Assembly: GCF_963678635.1 (NCBI RefSeq)
Contig: NC_087063.1
Span: 59,900,759 to 59,964,758, forward strand
Length of the DNA: 64,000 nt
Direction of reading: 5' to 3'
Source of the DNA: Symsagittifera roscoffensis
Lineage: Eukaryota > Xenacoelomorpha > Acoela > Convolutidae
The translations under genes were made by a program, and so were the position numbers. The notes under the pieces are model-generated. The model did no database searches. It was not told the origin of the DNA and saw only the letters and a list, made by a program, of their open reading frames with translations. Shown piece by piece: positions 24,841 through 44,127 of this stretch; positions within the stretch are counted from its first letter, which is position 1, and the number at the start of each line of letters is the position of its first letter.

Positions 24841-25899
24841 GCTGTCGAACTCCTTCACCAAACGAAGTAACTGGTTTAGGATACCTGTCCGTAGGAAAGA
24901 GGGTCAAATTTTTTTTAAACGTTAAAAAGGAGGGTTCTAGCGGATTCTAGACGCCCGATAACTCTCGAAAACGGACGTATCCTCAGAAAATCCGATCTCG
25001 CCTTCAGACAACATAACCCAACGGCTTCAAAAAATTTCATCGGCGAAATGAATACCCTATGTAATCATGATAACCTAACAGGAAAGAGTATGAAAAAATT
25101 CTCACTGAAGAAACTCGATATGTATCTCAAACTTTCATCTTCGATAAAAAACGCAAACTTCGTATCGCCCAAAAAACGAAAGGCTGAGAATTGTTCTTTG
25201 AAAACTTTTTTTTCATTTAATTCTGAACATGCCTCAATCTTGTATTTATACCATTGGGATAACGTATTTGACGACTACTTGGTTTTGATTTGGGTGCAAA
25301 CCCAGCTTAAAAGTCTGTCGTTTTTGGAGGTTTTTCAGGTCCTTCATGGCTCACCATTAACGACGACGTAACAATCACAGGCCCACCCAAAAGAAAGCAG
25401 CGAAAACCTCATCTCAATAGATAGCTCGCCAGAGAAACTCTAGGAGAACACGTCATCCATCTGATAGTGCAGCTCGGCTCACCCCAGACGAAACGCGGGT
25501 CCTCCCAAACTTTATGGAGAAAGGAGTTTTGTTGACGGGGTATCTCCAGTGGTTATCTTCAACCTGGACAAAGGGACAGAACAACTACTAATAACAATGG
25601 TATCGCCATCCAAGACACCACGGAAAATTGGGCAGGGTGTATTTAAAATTGATTCCCCCTTCCGCAATTTTGACACCATTGAGCGACTTTGGATCTCAGC
25701 CTACACTGATGGACGAAACAATTGACTGCTCCACAATGCCGAACTCCTCGATGGAATCTCAATTTGTAATGGAGGGGTCCTTTTCAACTGACTGAAACAC
25801 AGATATACGATCAAGACCAAGAAAGCAACATCTCATCCTTCCTAGATACCGAAACAAGAACGGAGGCCGACTTATTCGATAAGAAAGTTAACATAACCT

Positions 25900-26485
25900 G
25901 TTTTAACTCATTCAACTCAAAACTAAAAAGCAACCATATTTCCCCATTGGTGCTTAAATCGATTTCATTTTGTTTTTTATTAATGTTACATTTGATACAT
26001 CACCCGTTGAAAAATTTCCAATCTCGTATCATTAGTCTAGATTAGTTATTTAGTTGCATTTTACTGTTTTATTTTTCATATACACAACCCCAATTTCACA
26101 TTACCGACATGTTTATATCTGTAGTGAATTGCATGCAGCCTGTATAGTTTTGACCATAACATCTCCATGTTTATGTGATTTTTAAGCTCGTTATTTTGTC
26201 TCAGACTCCTGTTTCCCGTGGGGTGAAGGAAGAAAGAAGTTTGTATGATTCGATACTGAGCATATACGTCAGAAATAGGTTTTTCCTGCATTGTAGATTG
26301 TTGTGAATTGCGTTTTATTTACTCTTAATTTGACTATCATTTCCTAATTAGATACCAGTTCACATCGAATCAAGAATAGTTCACATAGAATCGAGTGTGA
26401 TACCTTGATACTGATTGGTTAAGAATAATTCTGATTTCAAAAAAGGTCTAGAAAAGTGCTGTGAGGAAAAAAAATGGGTCTGCAC
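25900..26485. other. Non-coding stretch
   Basis: No gene or repeat recognised beyond AT-rich sequence. It may contain the 3' end of the retroelement. Confidence 0.4.
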
Positions 26486-26630
26486 TTTTTCGTTTTTTAG
26501 TGTATTTTACATGGAAGACTGGATGGAGTGTTGAAATTTTCTAATTTGTCTCAGTGTTTTCGTTTTTCAGCGTACTTTACACGGAAGACTGGATGGAGTG
26601 TTGAATATTTATAATTTGTCTCAGTTTGTA
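26486..26630. repeat. 73-bp direct tandem duplication
   Basis: Two head-to-tail units, each containing GGAAGACTGGATGGAGTGTT and ending TAATTTGTCTCAGT, with about 85% identity. Confidence 0.75.
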
Positions 26631-26959
26631 AAATCTATACCTGAGAAAAAGGCAATTTATTTTCACCTTGGTTGCATCAAAGGTCTCATCGACTCAAAAC
26701 AGATTTGGGACTATGCATATTTTGCAGACGAATAAAATAAACATACTAAATTACATAACTTAGGCTTGGCTATTTGATAATCAGTTTTTAGTAACTCTGT
26801 TCTTGAGTGTTCACCTATTTGGCGGGTTCAGCAACAGGCCCAGTGTAGGGACCTCTAGTGACGGGTACTGGTTGTTCAGTCTAAAAAAAAGATACAAATC
26901 TTCGACTGCTAAAAATTTCATGCTAATTTCAAACAGTTTCCGAGCTTTTTCGGCATCAA

Positions 26960-27290
26960 GAAAATGGCTCGTCAGAACTTTTAACGCCCCCTTCAGTTAT
27001 ACGACCCCCAGCCGACCGACCCCCGTTTATACTATTTTGTGATATCCATTTCTGGTGACGGACCCTAAAAGTTTTCTGAAGGCGCCTTCGTCGCCAGTAT
27101 ATACTAATTTTGAAGGGGGAGCGCGCAAAAAAAACGTAATTTTTTGATAGAAATTTTCCAAAAAAATGCCTAAAAACGCCTTTTTTGGCCTGTTTTTCAA
27201 AAAAATGGTCGACCATATTTTCGAAAATTTTTAGAAAAACCTCACCCCCCCCCCCCCCTCGAGAAAATCCTAGATCCGCCCCTGGTTAAA
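26960..27290. mobile_element. hAT-like repeat end, copy 1
   Basis: It shares a diverged block with 63760-63990, including TACTATTTTGWGATA, GACGGACYCT, TATACTAATTTTG and a terminal GATCCGCCCCTG. The end GGGGCGGATC is typical of non-autonomous hAT-type repeats in animals. The poly-C run at 27245-27258 lies next to the terminal sequence. The left end is not definable, so the copy is truncated or diverged. Confidence 0.45.
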
Positions 27291-27511
27291 AATCTGCACA
27301 TGCCACTGCAATTGAGGAATTTACAGCTTTCAGATTTCTGCATTGATTTTTCATGTTTGTGTAAAGAAGTAGTACTTCGGTCAATTATAACGTCTTCAAT
27401 CGTGATTATATCAATTTTTGACCGAATCAGAAACCCCGAGTTGATTTGTTTTTCAAGAGCGATTGTCACAATATGCAGCCAATTTGGTAAAGTTTTCCCC
27501 GATTGACTCAC

Positions 27512-34372
<6,861 letters not shown>

Positions 34373-37300
34373 CTGAAAGACAGAGGGAAGTTTATTCATA
34401 GGAAAAGTATTATGTTGAGAAGGGATCATGATGTTCCATGGACCCAATTTGAAGTAGGTGCATTATTGCCTCAAGAAAACAATCAGGTTCACACTTAAGC
34501 TGTATGTTTAGGTTGAAGCACAAAATAAATTGTAAGAGTACTTTTTCGATGAGCAGCCGGTAAAAATTTAGTTTCACCATTTAACTTAACTTTGACTATA
34601 CTTTTTGACTTAGTGGCTGCCCACTTGCAGAAAACTATTATTTCCGCAAACGGCCAAAAAAATTAATTTCGAAAAATTTTTACTCAGAATATTCTCACCA
34701 TAATTATATTTTGCAAGAACCAAAGACTAATAATGTAATATTTTGCAAGAACCAAAGACTAATAATGTATAATTAGAAATGAACACAATTAGGACAGCGG
34801 GCCTCAAATCTGAACTGCAAAACTACAATTTAATTTCAACTCCAAACAGTCTTAAAGGCTGAGTAATTTGACATCTTATGTGAAGACAAGATAAGGTGTG
34901 TTTACATTCTATAATCACTGCTTATCAATGGTTGGTGCATTTGGTTTGTAGAATAATATTTGACATCAAATATGAAAGGGTAGTACCATTAGCGAAATAT
35001 TGGCGAGGCTCAAAAACTTAGGCCACTCATGCAACCCATGCATACCCATTGAGATCCAATATTCCATAAATGAGTTTCTAAGTTTTGAAATTATTCTGAC
35101 CTTGAGACCTTGAAAGTTTTCAAAAATTCGTTTGAACTGTCAAAAGAGCAATGCAAAAAGATTGCGCTTTCATATAGACGCCAATTTTTTGAATAACTTC
35201 AAGACCATAAATTCAAAACAATTTTTATTCAGAGCAGCTATGGATAGTAGCAAAAAAATCGGACAGACAAAATTAGTTAAAAAGAGCAATTGACCTATTT
35301 TGGAAAACTTTTGCACGCAAAATCCAAATCATCAGACCCAATTTGTCTCTCAAGGCTGTCGCAAAAATCTAAGTAGCATGCAAAAGTTTTTCAAAATGGA
35401 ACGATTGCTCTTTTTTGTTATTTCTCTCAGTCCGAATTTTTTGCAACTCTAGATCTGCCTGGAGGACCGATCGTCTAGCAGACCAATCTTTTAGCATAAA
35501 AAGTGAAAAATGAGTCTTTTAGCAGACCAACGTAGAAACATGATGGATGATTGATTGACAGACTCAAAAAGACGCTCACGATTTCTCGATTTCTCGCAAT
35601 TTGTCAACAAAACTAGCAACTTCAAAAACAAAACAGTCCAAATTAGCGCCATAACAAAGATCTACGCGCACAAAAACACTCGTGTTGAATTGAAGCGGAG
35701 CAAGCGTTCGCTAATCGCCAATGCCGCGTTTGAAGTTAGCTATCACACTTTTACAATTGTTCTGAGTCTGCTAAAAGATTGGTCTGCTAAAAAACCGGTC
35801 TGCTATAATCCCTAGGACTATCTGCCTGCAATTTTCTAGCGAAAACAACGCATGAAATGCCGACAAAAGAGCAAACTTGAAGCTTCAGAGAATTGTAGAG
35901 AATTGCAAAAATTGGGATAATTAGTAGCAAAAAGTTCGGACATACAGAACTAATTAAAATGAGCAATCAGTGCTTTTCGACGCTTTTTTTGCATGCAAAA
36001 TCTGAAGATGAACGACCTTGAGTTTTTTTGTCATATCAAGATCAAAACGCGAGATCGTCGATTATCCGATGATTATGCGTGCCTAATATTTAAATACTGC
36101 GATGAACTTTCAGATTTTATTATGAAACAGTAAGCAAATTTAGTTAAAAAACGAAATCTAGAGTTTAAAAAAAAACTGATTAGGACGCCCCAAAAAACAG
36201 AAGTGAAGTTGATCAAATCATTCAAAATTTGGAAAATAATCGCAAAAAACATAAGTTTTTCTGAGCAATAGTTTTCTTATTTCAAGGTTTACTATTCGAC
36301 GCTTCGGATGCAATTGCCCAGCGTAATTATAGATTTTGAGCGAAACTCTGCTTTATGAACTTTCGACGTTATGTTTATTTCAGTTTTAATTTCCGTTGAT
36401 GTCCAGACAGCTGATCTTTTTAATTAACTCTGTCTGTCCGAACTTTTTGCAACTCTCTAGAACAGACAAAATTATTAAAAAGAACGAATGACATATTTCA
36501 GACAAGTTTTGCATGCAAAAGCTAAATTTTTTGACAGAAAGTATGTCTCAAATTCAATTATAATTTAAAATGTGCTTGCAAATTTGTCAAATTGGCAACT
36601 GGCTCTTTTTAATTATTTTTGTCTGTTTAAACTTTGTGCAACGTATTAAACTGTTGAAAATATCGGTGACCTTGAGCAGTAATGGAGACCTTCTCCATTA
36701 AACTTGCCGGACAAAAGGAACTAAAGTCGAAATTTTAATTTAAAAGTTTTTCTCAAACAAATTGATTTTAGACAGAACATACTGGACACAAAACTTGCTC
36801 AGAAGTAGAGCAGAAATAATATACTGCAATTTATTTTGCAAACCTGGGCTCCAAAAGCTTACTTTAAGCTATAAAGTTTTTGGATTTTTCAGTCAACCAA
36901 AAAATTTCCAGCAAGTACCAAGTTAATTACTGTCAAAACAACAAAATTATGTCAAAGTGAGCCTCTTACATAGCTCAACAAAATTCAATAAAAATATAGT
37001 TTTCAAAAGTTTGTAATTTTATATTTGTTTGATAACCAAAAATGTCTTTTTTTACAAAATAAAACTACAATTTTTCATTCAACAACAATTTTTGAAAATG
37101 TTTTGCGTAATTTTTGGAGCTAATGGTACTGTTCTTTAGTTTTGTTGGGTGAGGTAAGAGGCTCACTTTGATAGAGTCTTTGTTAGTAATTGACAAGATA
37201 CCTGTTGCGTAATTTGTGATGGACTAAAAAGCCAAAATTTATGAAATATTGCACTATATTAATTTTGCCGAAATTTTGAGCGAGTTTTGTCTCCATCGTT

Positions 37301-37808
37301 TTTTGCCTCAAAACAACCCAACTTGAGGAAAACGCGTTTACGTTTTCAACTTAGTTCATTTTGTCCGATTAAATTAAGTCAGCACTCTTTAACAATAACA
37401 AAATTATTGGAAAACGTTCTGCATTTTGAAGTAATTTTGACTTTCCAACAAATAAATTGAAATTATATTTTGAAGATCCGTGTTGGCCTTCGTGTTGAGT
37501 TGTTTTTTTTTTTCGTTTTTTTTTTGCCTGAAACATAGCACATCACATTATTGTTAAATTGTAATTAATTCAAAAAGTGGTTTTGAAATTATTCAAACTT
37601 AGTTGTCTCTGAAAAAGCGCAATCAATTTGCATTGCTCTTTTGACAGTTCAAATGCAATTCAAATTGTTCGAAATTTTTCAAAACTTCAAGTTTTGTCGG
37701 ATAATTTTGTTAAAAATTACAAAACTATAAATTTTTTAACAAGCTTTTTGAAGAAAACCTGTCAAATCAACTTAAAAGGACAAATAACCGTTTTTTTAAG
37801 TCAACGAA
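34373..37808. other. Non-coding DNA with inverted and repeated AT-rich blocks
   Basis: No gene recognised. A 32-bp tandem duplication lies at 34706-34769 (unit ATATTTTGCAAGAACCAAAG...). Blocks with AAAGAGCAATTGACC and a GCACGCAAAA or GCATGCAAAA end recur near 35280, 35950 and 36475. An inverted copy at about 35385-35455 faces the one at 35240-35330. A MITE is listed separately. Confidence 0.5.
35459..35817. mobile_element. MITE-like element with exact 21-bp inverted repeat
   Basis: TAGCAGACCAATCTTTTAGC starts at 35476 and its exact reverse complement ends at 35789. Outside this core both ends continue with a diverged ACCGxTyxTCTGC-like sequence and finish near CCTGG/CCTAGG. The interior frame of 86 aa is not recognisable. 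Element borders are approximate. Confidence 0.6.
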
Positions 37809-38445
37809 AACCTCAAGTTTTCTAGCGAATATTACCTAAAATTGGCACACTGTTCCTTTAAAAAGATTCCAGTATGCTCGAAACCGGGTTGAAGCGTTCG
37901 AGTTGTGTTTTGACCGACTCGAGTAAAAAATAGCTCTGTTAGTAGTAGATGTTGGAGCTGAAGTGGGGGGGGGGGGGGGTGCATGGCGATCCCCATGTAT
38001 TAAAATACGTTATAGATTTCCGGTCCGCCATGCTATGTATTAAGATTGGTATAGAGTCTACAATGTATTAAGATAGGTAATACCGATGGTAAGGTTTTAT
38101 GGTTTGTGCGATGGTAAGATAAGGGTAAGAAAATGTTTTTGTGTGGAAATGTTTTTTTTCGCAAAATTTTTGGCGCGCGTTATCTAATTGGGAACAATTA
38201 ATTGTTAATTACGTGTAGATTGGAGAATGAAGGTTTTGTATTTAGTTTTTTGGTGCATGGTAAGTCAATGGTAAGAGCTTTTGTGCAAAAACTTGGAATT
38301 TTTATCAAAAAAAGTTGAAACTTTTTCAAAAAATTTTTTAAACACGATAAGATTTGATATAATTTTAGCTAATAAAAATTTATTAGATACTTCTACTTTC
38401 TATTTATCTGAATCTATTCTAAAACCTACTGAGTCTTCGAAAAAA
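37809..38445. repeat. Polinton left terminal inverted repeat
   Basis: The outer part (37809 to about 38355) matches the reverse complement of about 61125-61683. The inner part continues to about 38445 and matches the reverse complement of about 60340-60440. The full ancestral TIR was therefore about 640 bp. It contains a 15-base poly-G run (37965-37979) and repeated ATGGTAAG octamers. Confidence 0.92.
38086..38275. promoter_or_regulatory. ATGGTAAG iterons in the TIR
   Basis: ATGGTAAG occurs at 38086-38093, 38111-38118, 38257-38264 and 38268-38275, with AGGGTAAG at 38122-38129. The complements (CTTACCAT) recur in the right TIR at about 61210-61410 and in the truncated TIR at about 60510-60530. 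Repeated octamers near the ends of a linear element could be binding sites for replication or integrase proteins; that role is inference. Confidence 0.4.
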
Positions 38446-38596
38446 ACTAAATTTTGTGAGAAAAAAATTAAATTACAAAAAAAAGTATATAAATTACTGC
38501 ATTGTATATTAAATTTACCGCAAAATTTTACATTTTAATATCAAAAAACCAATACAATACGACATCATGAATAAATTTACTACACCAGATCAGTTC

Positions 38597-41500
38597 TTAT
38601 AAGTTCAATGGTTTTGTATGAATTCCATCATCTTGCACTTGTCTTTTTGGATAAAAATAGCATAGTCCTTTCTTTGTCTGTTCAAATGTGGCTACCATAT
38701 GATTTATAGTTCTGAATCCTCTGTTAGTAGATGTAAGGTTAATTGCTTCATCATGCACTCCTGTATTTTGACATGGGACCATCTCCAGAATCTTCGAGAA
38801 CTCGCTGGTTTAATCCCTTACTGCTAAGTTTGAACTTATCTGACTTGTTCTTATAGCAGCAATATGTCTTGCTACACAAACATAGCATTTCTGTACATCT
38901 AAATTCTTCATTAAAAAGTCCCGGCTCCAGTTTATCATACTTTTAATGCGTACTGCAACACGTTCGAGGGAAGAAATTAGATTTTGCATCCGCCTTGAAA
39001 GAGTCTCTACTGTCATTTTCCCTCATTTTTTCCCAAGCAGTTCTCTTATCTGGTTTGATACAGTCGTATAAATTTTCTTCAGCAAGAGCTAAGTAAAGCG
39101 AGTCTGTGTCCATCTCTAACTCTTCAAATTTAATTAGATCACAGAATTCGTCGAAGAAGTTATAGTAGAGTTCCAACATTCTCAGTTTCGCATACTGCAG
39201 TATGAAAATTCCAAGGATGATGGGTTCTCTATGTTCGATGGTTGATTTCAACAATTCCACCTCATACAAGTCTTTTTCAACTATATTCAATCTTTTGAAC
39301 AATGATTCATTGATTGCCTTGTGAGTTTTTTCATCGTTCAGATATTTTGTGATTGTATGTCTCGATCTATCCATGATCTGATATCCATCCGAGAAATTAC
39401 CCAAAAGTTTCATTGTTTCTGCTACAACTGCTGGTAGAGGGTTTTCATCGCCTTCTCTTCTAGCATCAACCACTGATTGAACGAAATTACTGAAACATTT
39501 CCGTGGAGTATACTGAACAAAAGGGTAAATTTTGGTGCATTGCAAGCCGAGTTCCAAATAAAAGTTGAACAGAGGAGTTATAACTGTTCCATTTTCTAGC
39601 TTGAAACTAGATATCAGCATTCTCTGAGGATGTTTTAACATTTCGTTCTCGATTGCATATTTCTTCTTGTAGTCTCCAATATCGTTTCTTCCAACCTCAG
39701 TGTTTTTGAAAATGGGAGGAAAATTCGCAAATTTTGATTTCAGTTCATCTGGAACAACTAAGTCGCGCTGAACGTAGCCAAAAAGAGATCCATCTTTTAT
39801 TTTTGCTAGAAGGGAGTCTGTAGAAAGAAGTCCTCTATAAAAAAAAGTGGGTTCTAACGTAATTTTTGATTTTGTCATTGGTTTTTAAACTTTCCCACCA
39901 GTCACACTCCCACATTTCTTCAACTTTGTATCCTTTCTCTTTTATGTATTCCCGTCTCATATCATCCATGTCTCTCTTCTTGTTACCTCGTTCAATGTCC
40001 TGATCTGTTAAGGAGGGACGAGCTTCTTGACAGGAACAGAAGTGTAGTAACATTCCATTGCTTCAAACACTGTCTTACAGTGATCGCAGTAACCATCAAC
40101 ATTAAAACAAATGTTTTTTTTTCTGTTTTCCAGATGTAAAAAAGCTCTCAATTTTACATTGTGGTCTTGATTCTTGATATAAAGACATGAGCATATTCTC
40201 AAAGTTGCGAGTTCGATTATGTCTAGCCTTGAATTTCTGCATATCAGTGTCAAACTCCCATCTCGTGTACAGTCCTGTTGGCATATCTTGACACATTGAG
40301 AAAGGATAAAGCTGGCTTGCATCAATTCCAACGAATGATTTTCCAAATTCAAACATTTGATGAATTTCTGATGTATGTTTCATCAACTACAGCTTTTCGA
40401 GTGAAAACAATGGAAGGTTCACCAGTCATGCCCCCCTAATTTTTTCACACAAGTCTTTATCACGTTCGCAAAATGGATAAAACTTGTAATTTGTAGATTT
40501 GTGTAGACATATGTTTGCTAGAATTGGAAGTGTGCATCCAAGTTTCAACATATTCATCCCCGTATTATGATAAATCTGAATCAATTTTTGCATTGCCTCC
40601 AGGGCTGGGACTATATCTTTGTTGTTGTACCACTTCAAAAAGTCATTGAACACTGTCATTCCGTTTTTATTCCAAGTCTTTTGCAAGTAATTGTAACTAT
40701 CCAATCCAGATGGAGGAACAGTCTTGATTTGAAGCTTTTTAAGTGCCTTTTGTTCGTCAAAACCACTCTTTCTTAGCTTCTCGAAATCCTGGAAATCTTT
40801 TTCCAGAGGTTTTTTGTTTCTAAGTTTACTGAAAAAGGCTTCATATGGTGATAATTCGGGAAAAACAAGTTTGTCTGGGTTATCAAACCACTCATAGGGA
40901 AAAAATCCTTTCGTTTTGCTAGCTTTATAGGTTTTGAGAAAGGAGTCCAGAGTAGTTGCCCCTCCCAGAAACTTCATTATGTCGAGAAATTGTACATCTC
41001 CAAACTTGAAAGATATAAAGTCATTTGCTTTTTTACTACGGATGTTTTTTGTTCTTTATCGCGAATTAAAAAAGGGATTAAGTATGACTTGATCAAATTC
41101 AAATCATATCTACCGCTGTTAAATCCAAAAACCGGTAAAGTATATACATATCTCTTCAGATGTTGTTTCAAATCAATGAGTTGATTTTTCTGAATTCGCA
41201 AGAATTGTGTTGACATTCCTGCTTCTTCCGAATCTTCAATACATTCGTCTTCGTACTCAAATTTATTACTTGAATTGTTTTTACCACGTTAGTTCAGCTG
41301 ATCAAAGATCTTTTTCATTCTTTCATTCACAGCTACTTCAATATTTTGAAATTTTTTTTCTCATTTCCAGCCTACTTTGTTCAGTCAACAGCTCGAGGTT
41401 GGATACAAAATCAATTATCAAGTTGTGTGGAGCCTTGTTGTACAAAAAGATGAGTTCATCAATCAGATTTGATGATATAGAGACTGAAATTGGTACATGT

Positions 41501-42889
41501 TTTGCGATCCAGGTAGGAACACAAATCGACTGAAAAGTCGAAAATTGCTAGATTATTGAAAAGCTTGTTATCTTCAGAAACTGGAAGATTGAATTCTTCT
41601 AGCTTTTCAAACAACGTTTCGCGAAGCTCATAGACGTTCTTTGGGTAAGTAAGTTTCACTCGGTCCATGCATCTCAGAAGATGTTTGTTAAAATTGTCGG
41701 ATTTATTAAAGAAAGTGTCACAGCTAGGACACCGGAAACACTTGAAGAAAAAATCAATATCATTTGTATGAATGATATGATTGTTAAACCTCATGAGCTT
41801 AACTGTTTTATCAAATCTTCCAATACTTCTTCGAGCTAGTTCTCCTACATAATCTCCTTCTTTGATATCGAAATCGTATATAAAAATGTTTCTTTGCATA
41901 ATTTCCTCGACAACAGATAAGTCGTCTACTGAAACTCCACGAAAACTCTTAGGATCATAACCAGACTTTGATATAAATTCTGTAAAGTATCTAGAAAGGT
42001 CAGAATCGAGATCATTATGTCCGTTCATGTACAAAGCCAATGCGCGGAAAAGACACAAATGATCTTTGTAAGGTTCCTTGTATTTGTTAGATAACAGACA
42101 GTCCACCTGCGTATGTCGTAGTAAAGGTTCGGTAAGACAGTGTCCGGACATCCCATGGGGATGTTTTTCAGCAAAACAGAAAAATTGTACAGTTAGTAAT
42201 CAACTTGAACTTTGTGTTCTGGCGTTCTTGGGTACATTGCTCCACAATATCAAATTTTTCTACTTTTCCTTGGATTGTTATCAAATCCGCTTTCGTACAA
42301 AGTAAGTGGGATTTTTCCATTAGAGTATTGTTTTCATGGGCGTAGAAATATCGATATTCACCAGTCTCAATTATTCGAAGAACAAAACCCAGAGCAATGT
42401 TGATTTTAGCGGCAGAATCAAGCTTATTGAAAACTTCCTCTAGTTTCTCGTTTATTTTTTTAGTATCTAACTTGGACATTTGGAAATTAAATACCTTATG
42501 TCTCCCATTTTCCATCTCTTCTATGTTCCTCCTTTAGTTTTTTACCATTTTTCCTTCTTCCTCCACAATCTTGTTCAAGTCCGCTACAGTATCTGTTTCC
42601 GTTGTTTTGCTCCATGTTCCTTTCTTCGATGTTGTTGGAGAGAGTAGTAACTTGGGAACTCTTGTTCGCAAAAAGGACAAACTGTCGACTGCTTTGAACT
42701 TGGATGAGCATGCTTCTTCGCAACATGATAACCCATCTCCTCTTTGCTCTTTGTATAAAAATGACAGTTTGGACGCTTATGTTCCTTTTGTTTTCCACAT
42801 CTTTTTCGATGTCTCGCAGCATCAGCTCTCCTGTATTCCTGAGCACAGTCCTCACACTTCGCTTTCTCGTTTTGGTTAAGGGCAGGCAT
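38597..42889 (-). pseudogene. Polinton family B DNA polymerase (broken)
   Basis: One ancestral gene of about 1,400 codons, now in at least nine frame-shifted pieces. N-terminus (42584-42889): C2H2-type zinc-finger pairs (CEDC..., CPFCEQEF...H...H), with another near 41700. Exonuclease: the Exo I Asp is followed by a frameshift that destroys the partner Glu (about 41540), while Exo II FNSGRYDLN survives (about 41100-41130). Polymerase: motif A DASQLYP (40303-40323), motif B NFSDG (39384-39398) where family members have Tyr at the Asp position, motif C DTDS (39099-39110). The C-terminus is at 38597-38782. Known Polinton polymerases use protein priming. It is transcribed away from the late genes. 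Confidence 0.93.
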
Positions 42890-42899
42890 TATCTAAAAA

Positions 42900-43370
42900 A
42901 ATTGGGACATTAGAACATTACAAATGTTCCAAAATTAAAAATTTGAAGTACCGATTGAAAGAAAATACTTACTTTTTTCTTTTCGTAAAGTAACGAAATG
43001 TAAAGTTTGAAGTAAAATTCAATTGACTGTTTCTGATTGCCAAACAAAATGAATGATTCAACCCAATAAAGTAAGCGTATTCATACTAACAATGATGTCA
43101 TCGACTACGCAATTATCCTTTTATGGTAATGACGTCATTCTTTGAATAGAAGTGACGTCACCGCCTACGCAATTTTCCTTTTATGGCAATGACAACATTC
43201 TAAAATTAGAAGTGATGTCACCACCCACGCAACAATCCTTTTATGGTAATGACGTCATCGCCTACGTTATTCTTTCGAAAATTCTAGAATTTTCAAGAAA
43301 ATTTTTCAACCAATCAGAACTAAGCAGTTTCTAGACATAACTTTGGATCCAAAATATTCATTTTTGAAAA
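42900..43370. promoter_or_regulatory. Intergenic region with CRE palindromes in 60-bp repeats
   Basis: It lies between the divergent polymerase gene and the ORF at 43371. Three units with a period of 60-61 bases start near 43092, 43152 and 43212; each reads TGAYGTCAYCG, then CTACGCAA, then CCTTTTATGG. Perfect CRE/ATF palindromes TGACGTCA are at 43130-43137, 43153-43160 and 43250-43257, with TGATGTCA at 43093-43100 and 43213-43220. A CCAATCAG box lies at 43310-43317. This is most likely the early promoter of the element. Confidence 0.55.
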
Positions 43371-43683
43371 ATGTCAATTAAAAAACAGTTGAATTTCCTC
43401 AAATTACAAGAAAAAATAAAATATTTTGTGTGATTTCCTTATTGATGAAATAGATGTAGATTCTTACTTTTTTCATAATTTTTTGGACGTTTATGTTGTC
43501 CAAAATAGAGTTCTCCGACTAAGTAGAGGTCTCTTTAGGGAAACTTATTCAACCAAAGAGTTTGTTTTTGATCCACATATTGCTTATCAACGCTATAAAC
43601 TTACTGCTGAGTTACACTTGACTAGAAAAGAAGTTTTATTTATTTTAGAAAAATTGAAGTTAATAAAAAAAGTCGTACGATAA
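43371..43683 (+). pseudogene. Unrecognised Polinton ORF (one frameshift)
   Basis: An ATG at about 43374 opens MSIKKQLNFLKLQEKIK, then the frame shifts near 43425. The following 85 codons (CDFLIDEIDVDSYFFHN... to KLIKKVVR) run to the stop at 43681-43683. The product would be a charged, probably helical protein of about 105 residues. It is the first + strand gene after the CRE repeats. No domain is recognised, and frame restoration is inferred from the absence of a good start in the second part. Confidence 0.4.
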
Positions 43684-43796
43684 ATTTTCAAAGACTCTTT
43701 TTATTCCCTACCCAACTCCCAAATTTGTCAAAACTCCCCAGCAAAGTTCTTAGTTCCTCCATTTCCTCAAAGTTTTTCAAAGTTTAAAATCTTGCA

Positions 43797-44120
43797 TGAT
43801 CAGGTTTAGAATCAGATTTCCAGAGATTTGCTTTGAAAAATTCATCAACTTTGAGTTATCCTCTCAAATCTACATCAAAAACAAAGAACTTGACTATCTA
43901 CTCAAAAATCAGCAATTGCGCATGGATTAAATACAAAAAATTCAATTAACTTGATGAGAAGACTTGCAGAGATGCTACTTTTATGAATTTTCTTTCTTTT
44001 GTTACTTATATCGGCAATATTTCTTATTTTTACAGCAAACAACTTTTGATCATTTATTTTTGCGATTGCATTTGTGTATATTTTTATTTATTTGGAAGAT
44101 TTAAGTCCTTAAAAGATAAC
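43797..44120 (+). other. Possible small ORFs, one hydrophobic
   Basis: A 43-codon frame from an ATG at about 43799 (MIRFRIRFPEICFEKF) ends near 43929. Just downstream, around 43990-44100, a frame rich in Leu, Ile and Phe interrupted by two stops could be a decayed membrane protein. Support is weak. Confidence 0.25.
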
Positions 44121-44127
44121 CTTTTGT

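Larger units (their letters stand above)
16861..25900 (+). mobile_element. Decayed, internally duplicated gypsy-like retroelement
   Basis: Retroelement remains lie in a single direction: a gag-like start (ATG at 17384, again at 21554), reverse transcriptase pieces, RNase H pieces and an integrase. Every frame is broken by stops. A block of about 4.17 kb starting at 16861 is repeated from about 21033, offset 4170-4172. Copy 1 ends in a short integrase piece (about 20850-21030) that recurs in full context at about 24150-24345. The RT N-terminal part is additionally duplicated inside copy 1 (18963 and 19755). I could not identify LTRs, a primer-binding site or target duplications. Confidence 0.7.

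Noticed and set aside
16400-26400. LTR pair for the second gypsy-like element
   Set aside because: I compared the sequence before the gag-like ATG with that after the integrase and found only short AT-rich matches.
41207-41533. + strand 108-aa ORF
   Set aside because: Antisense to the broken polymerase gene, with low-complexity hydrophobic content.
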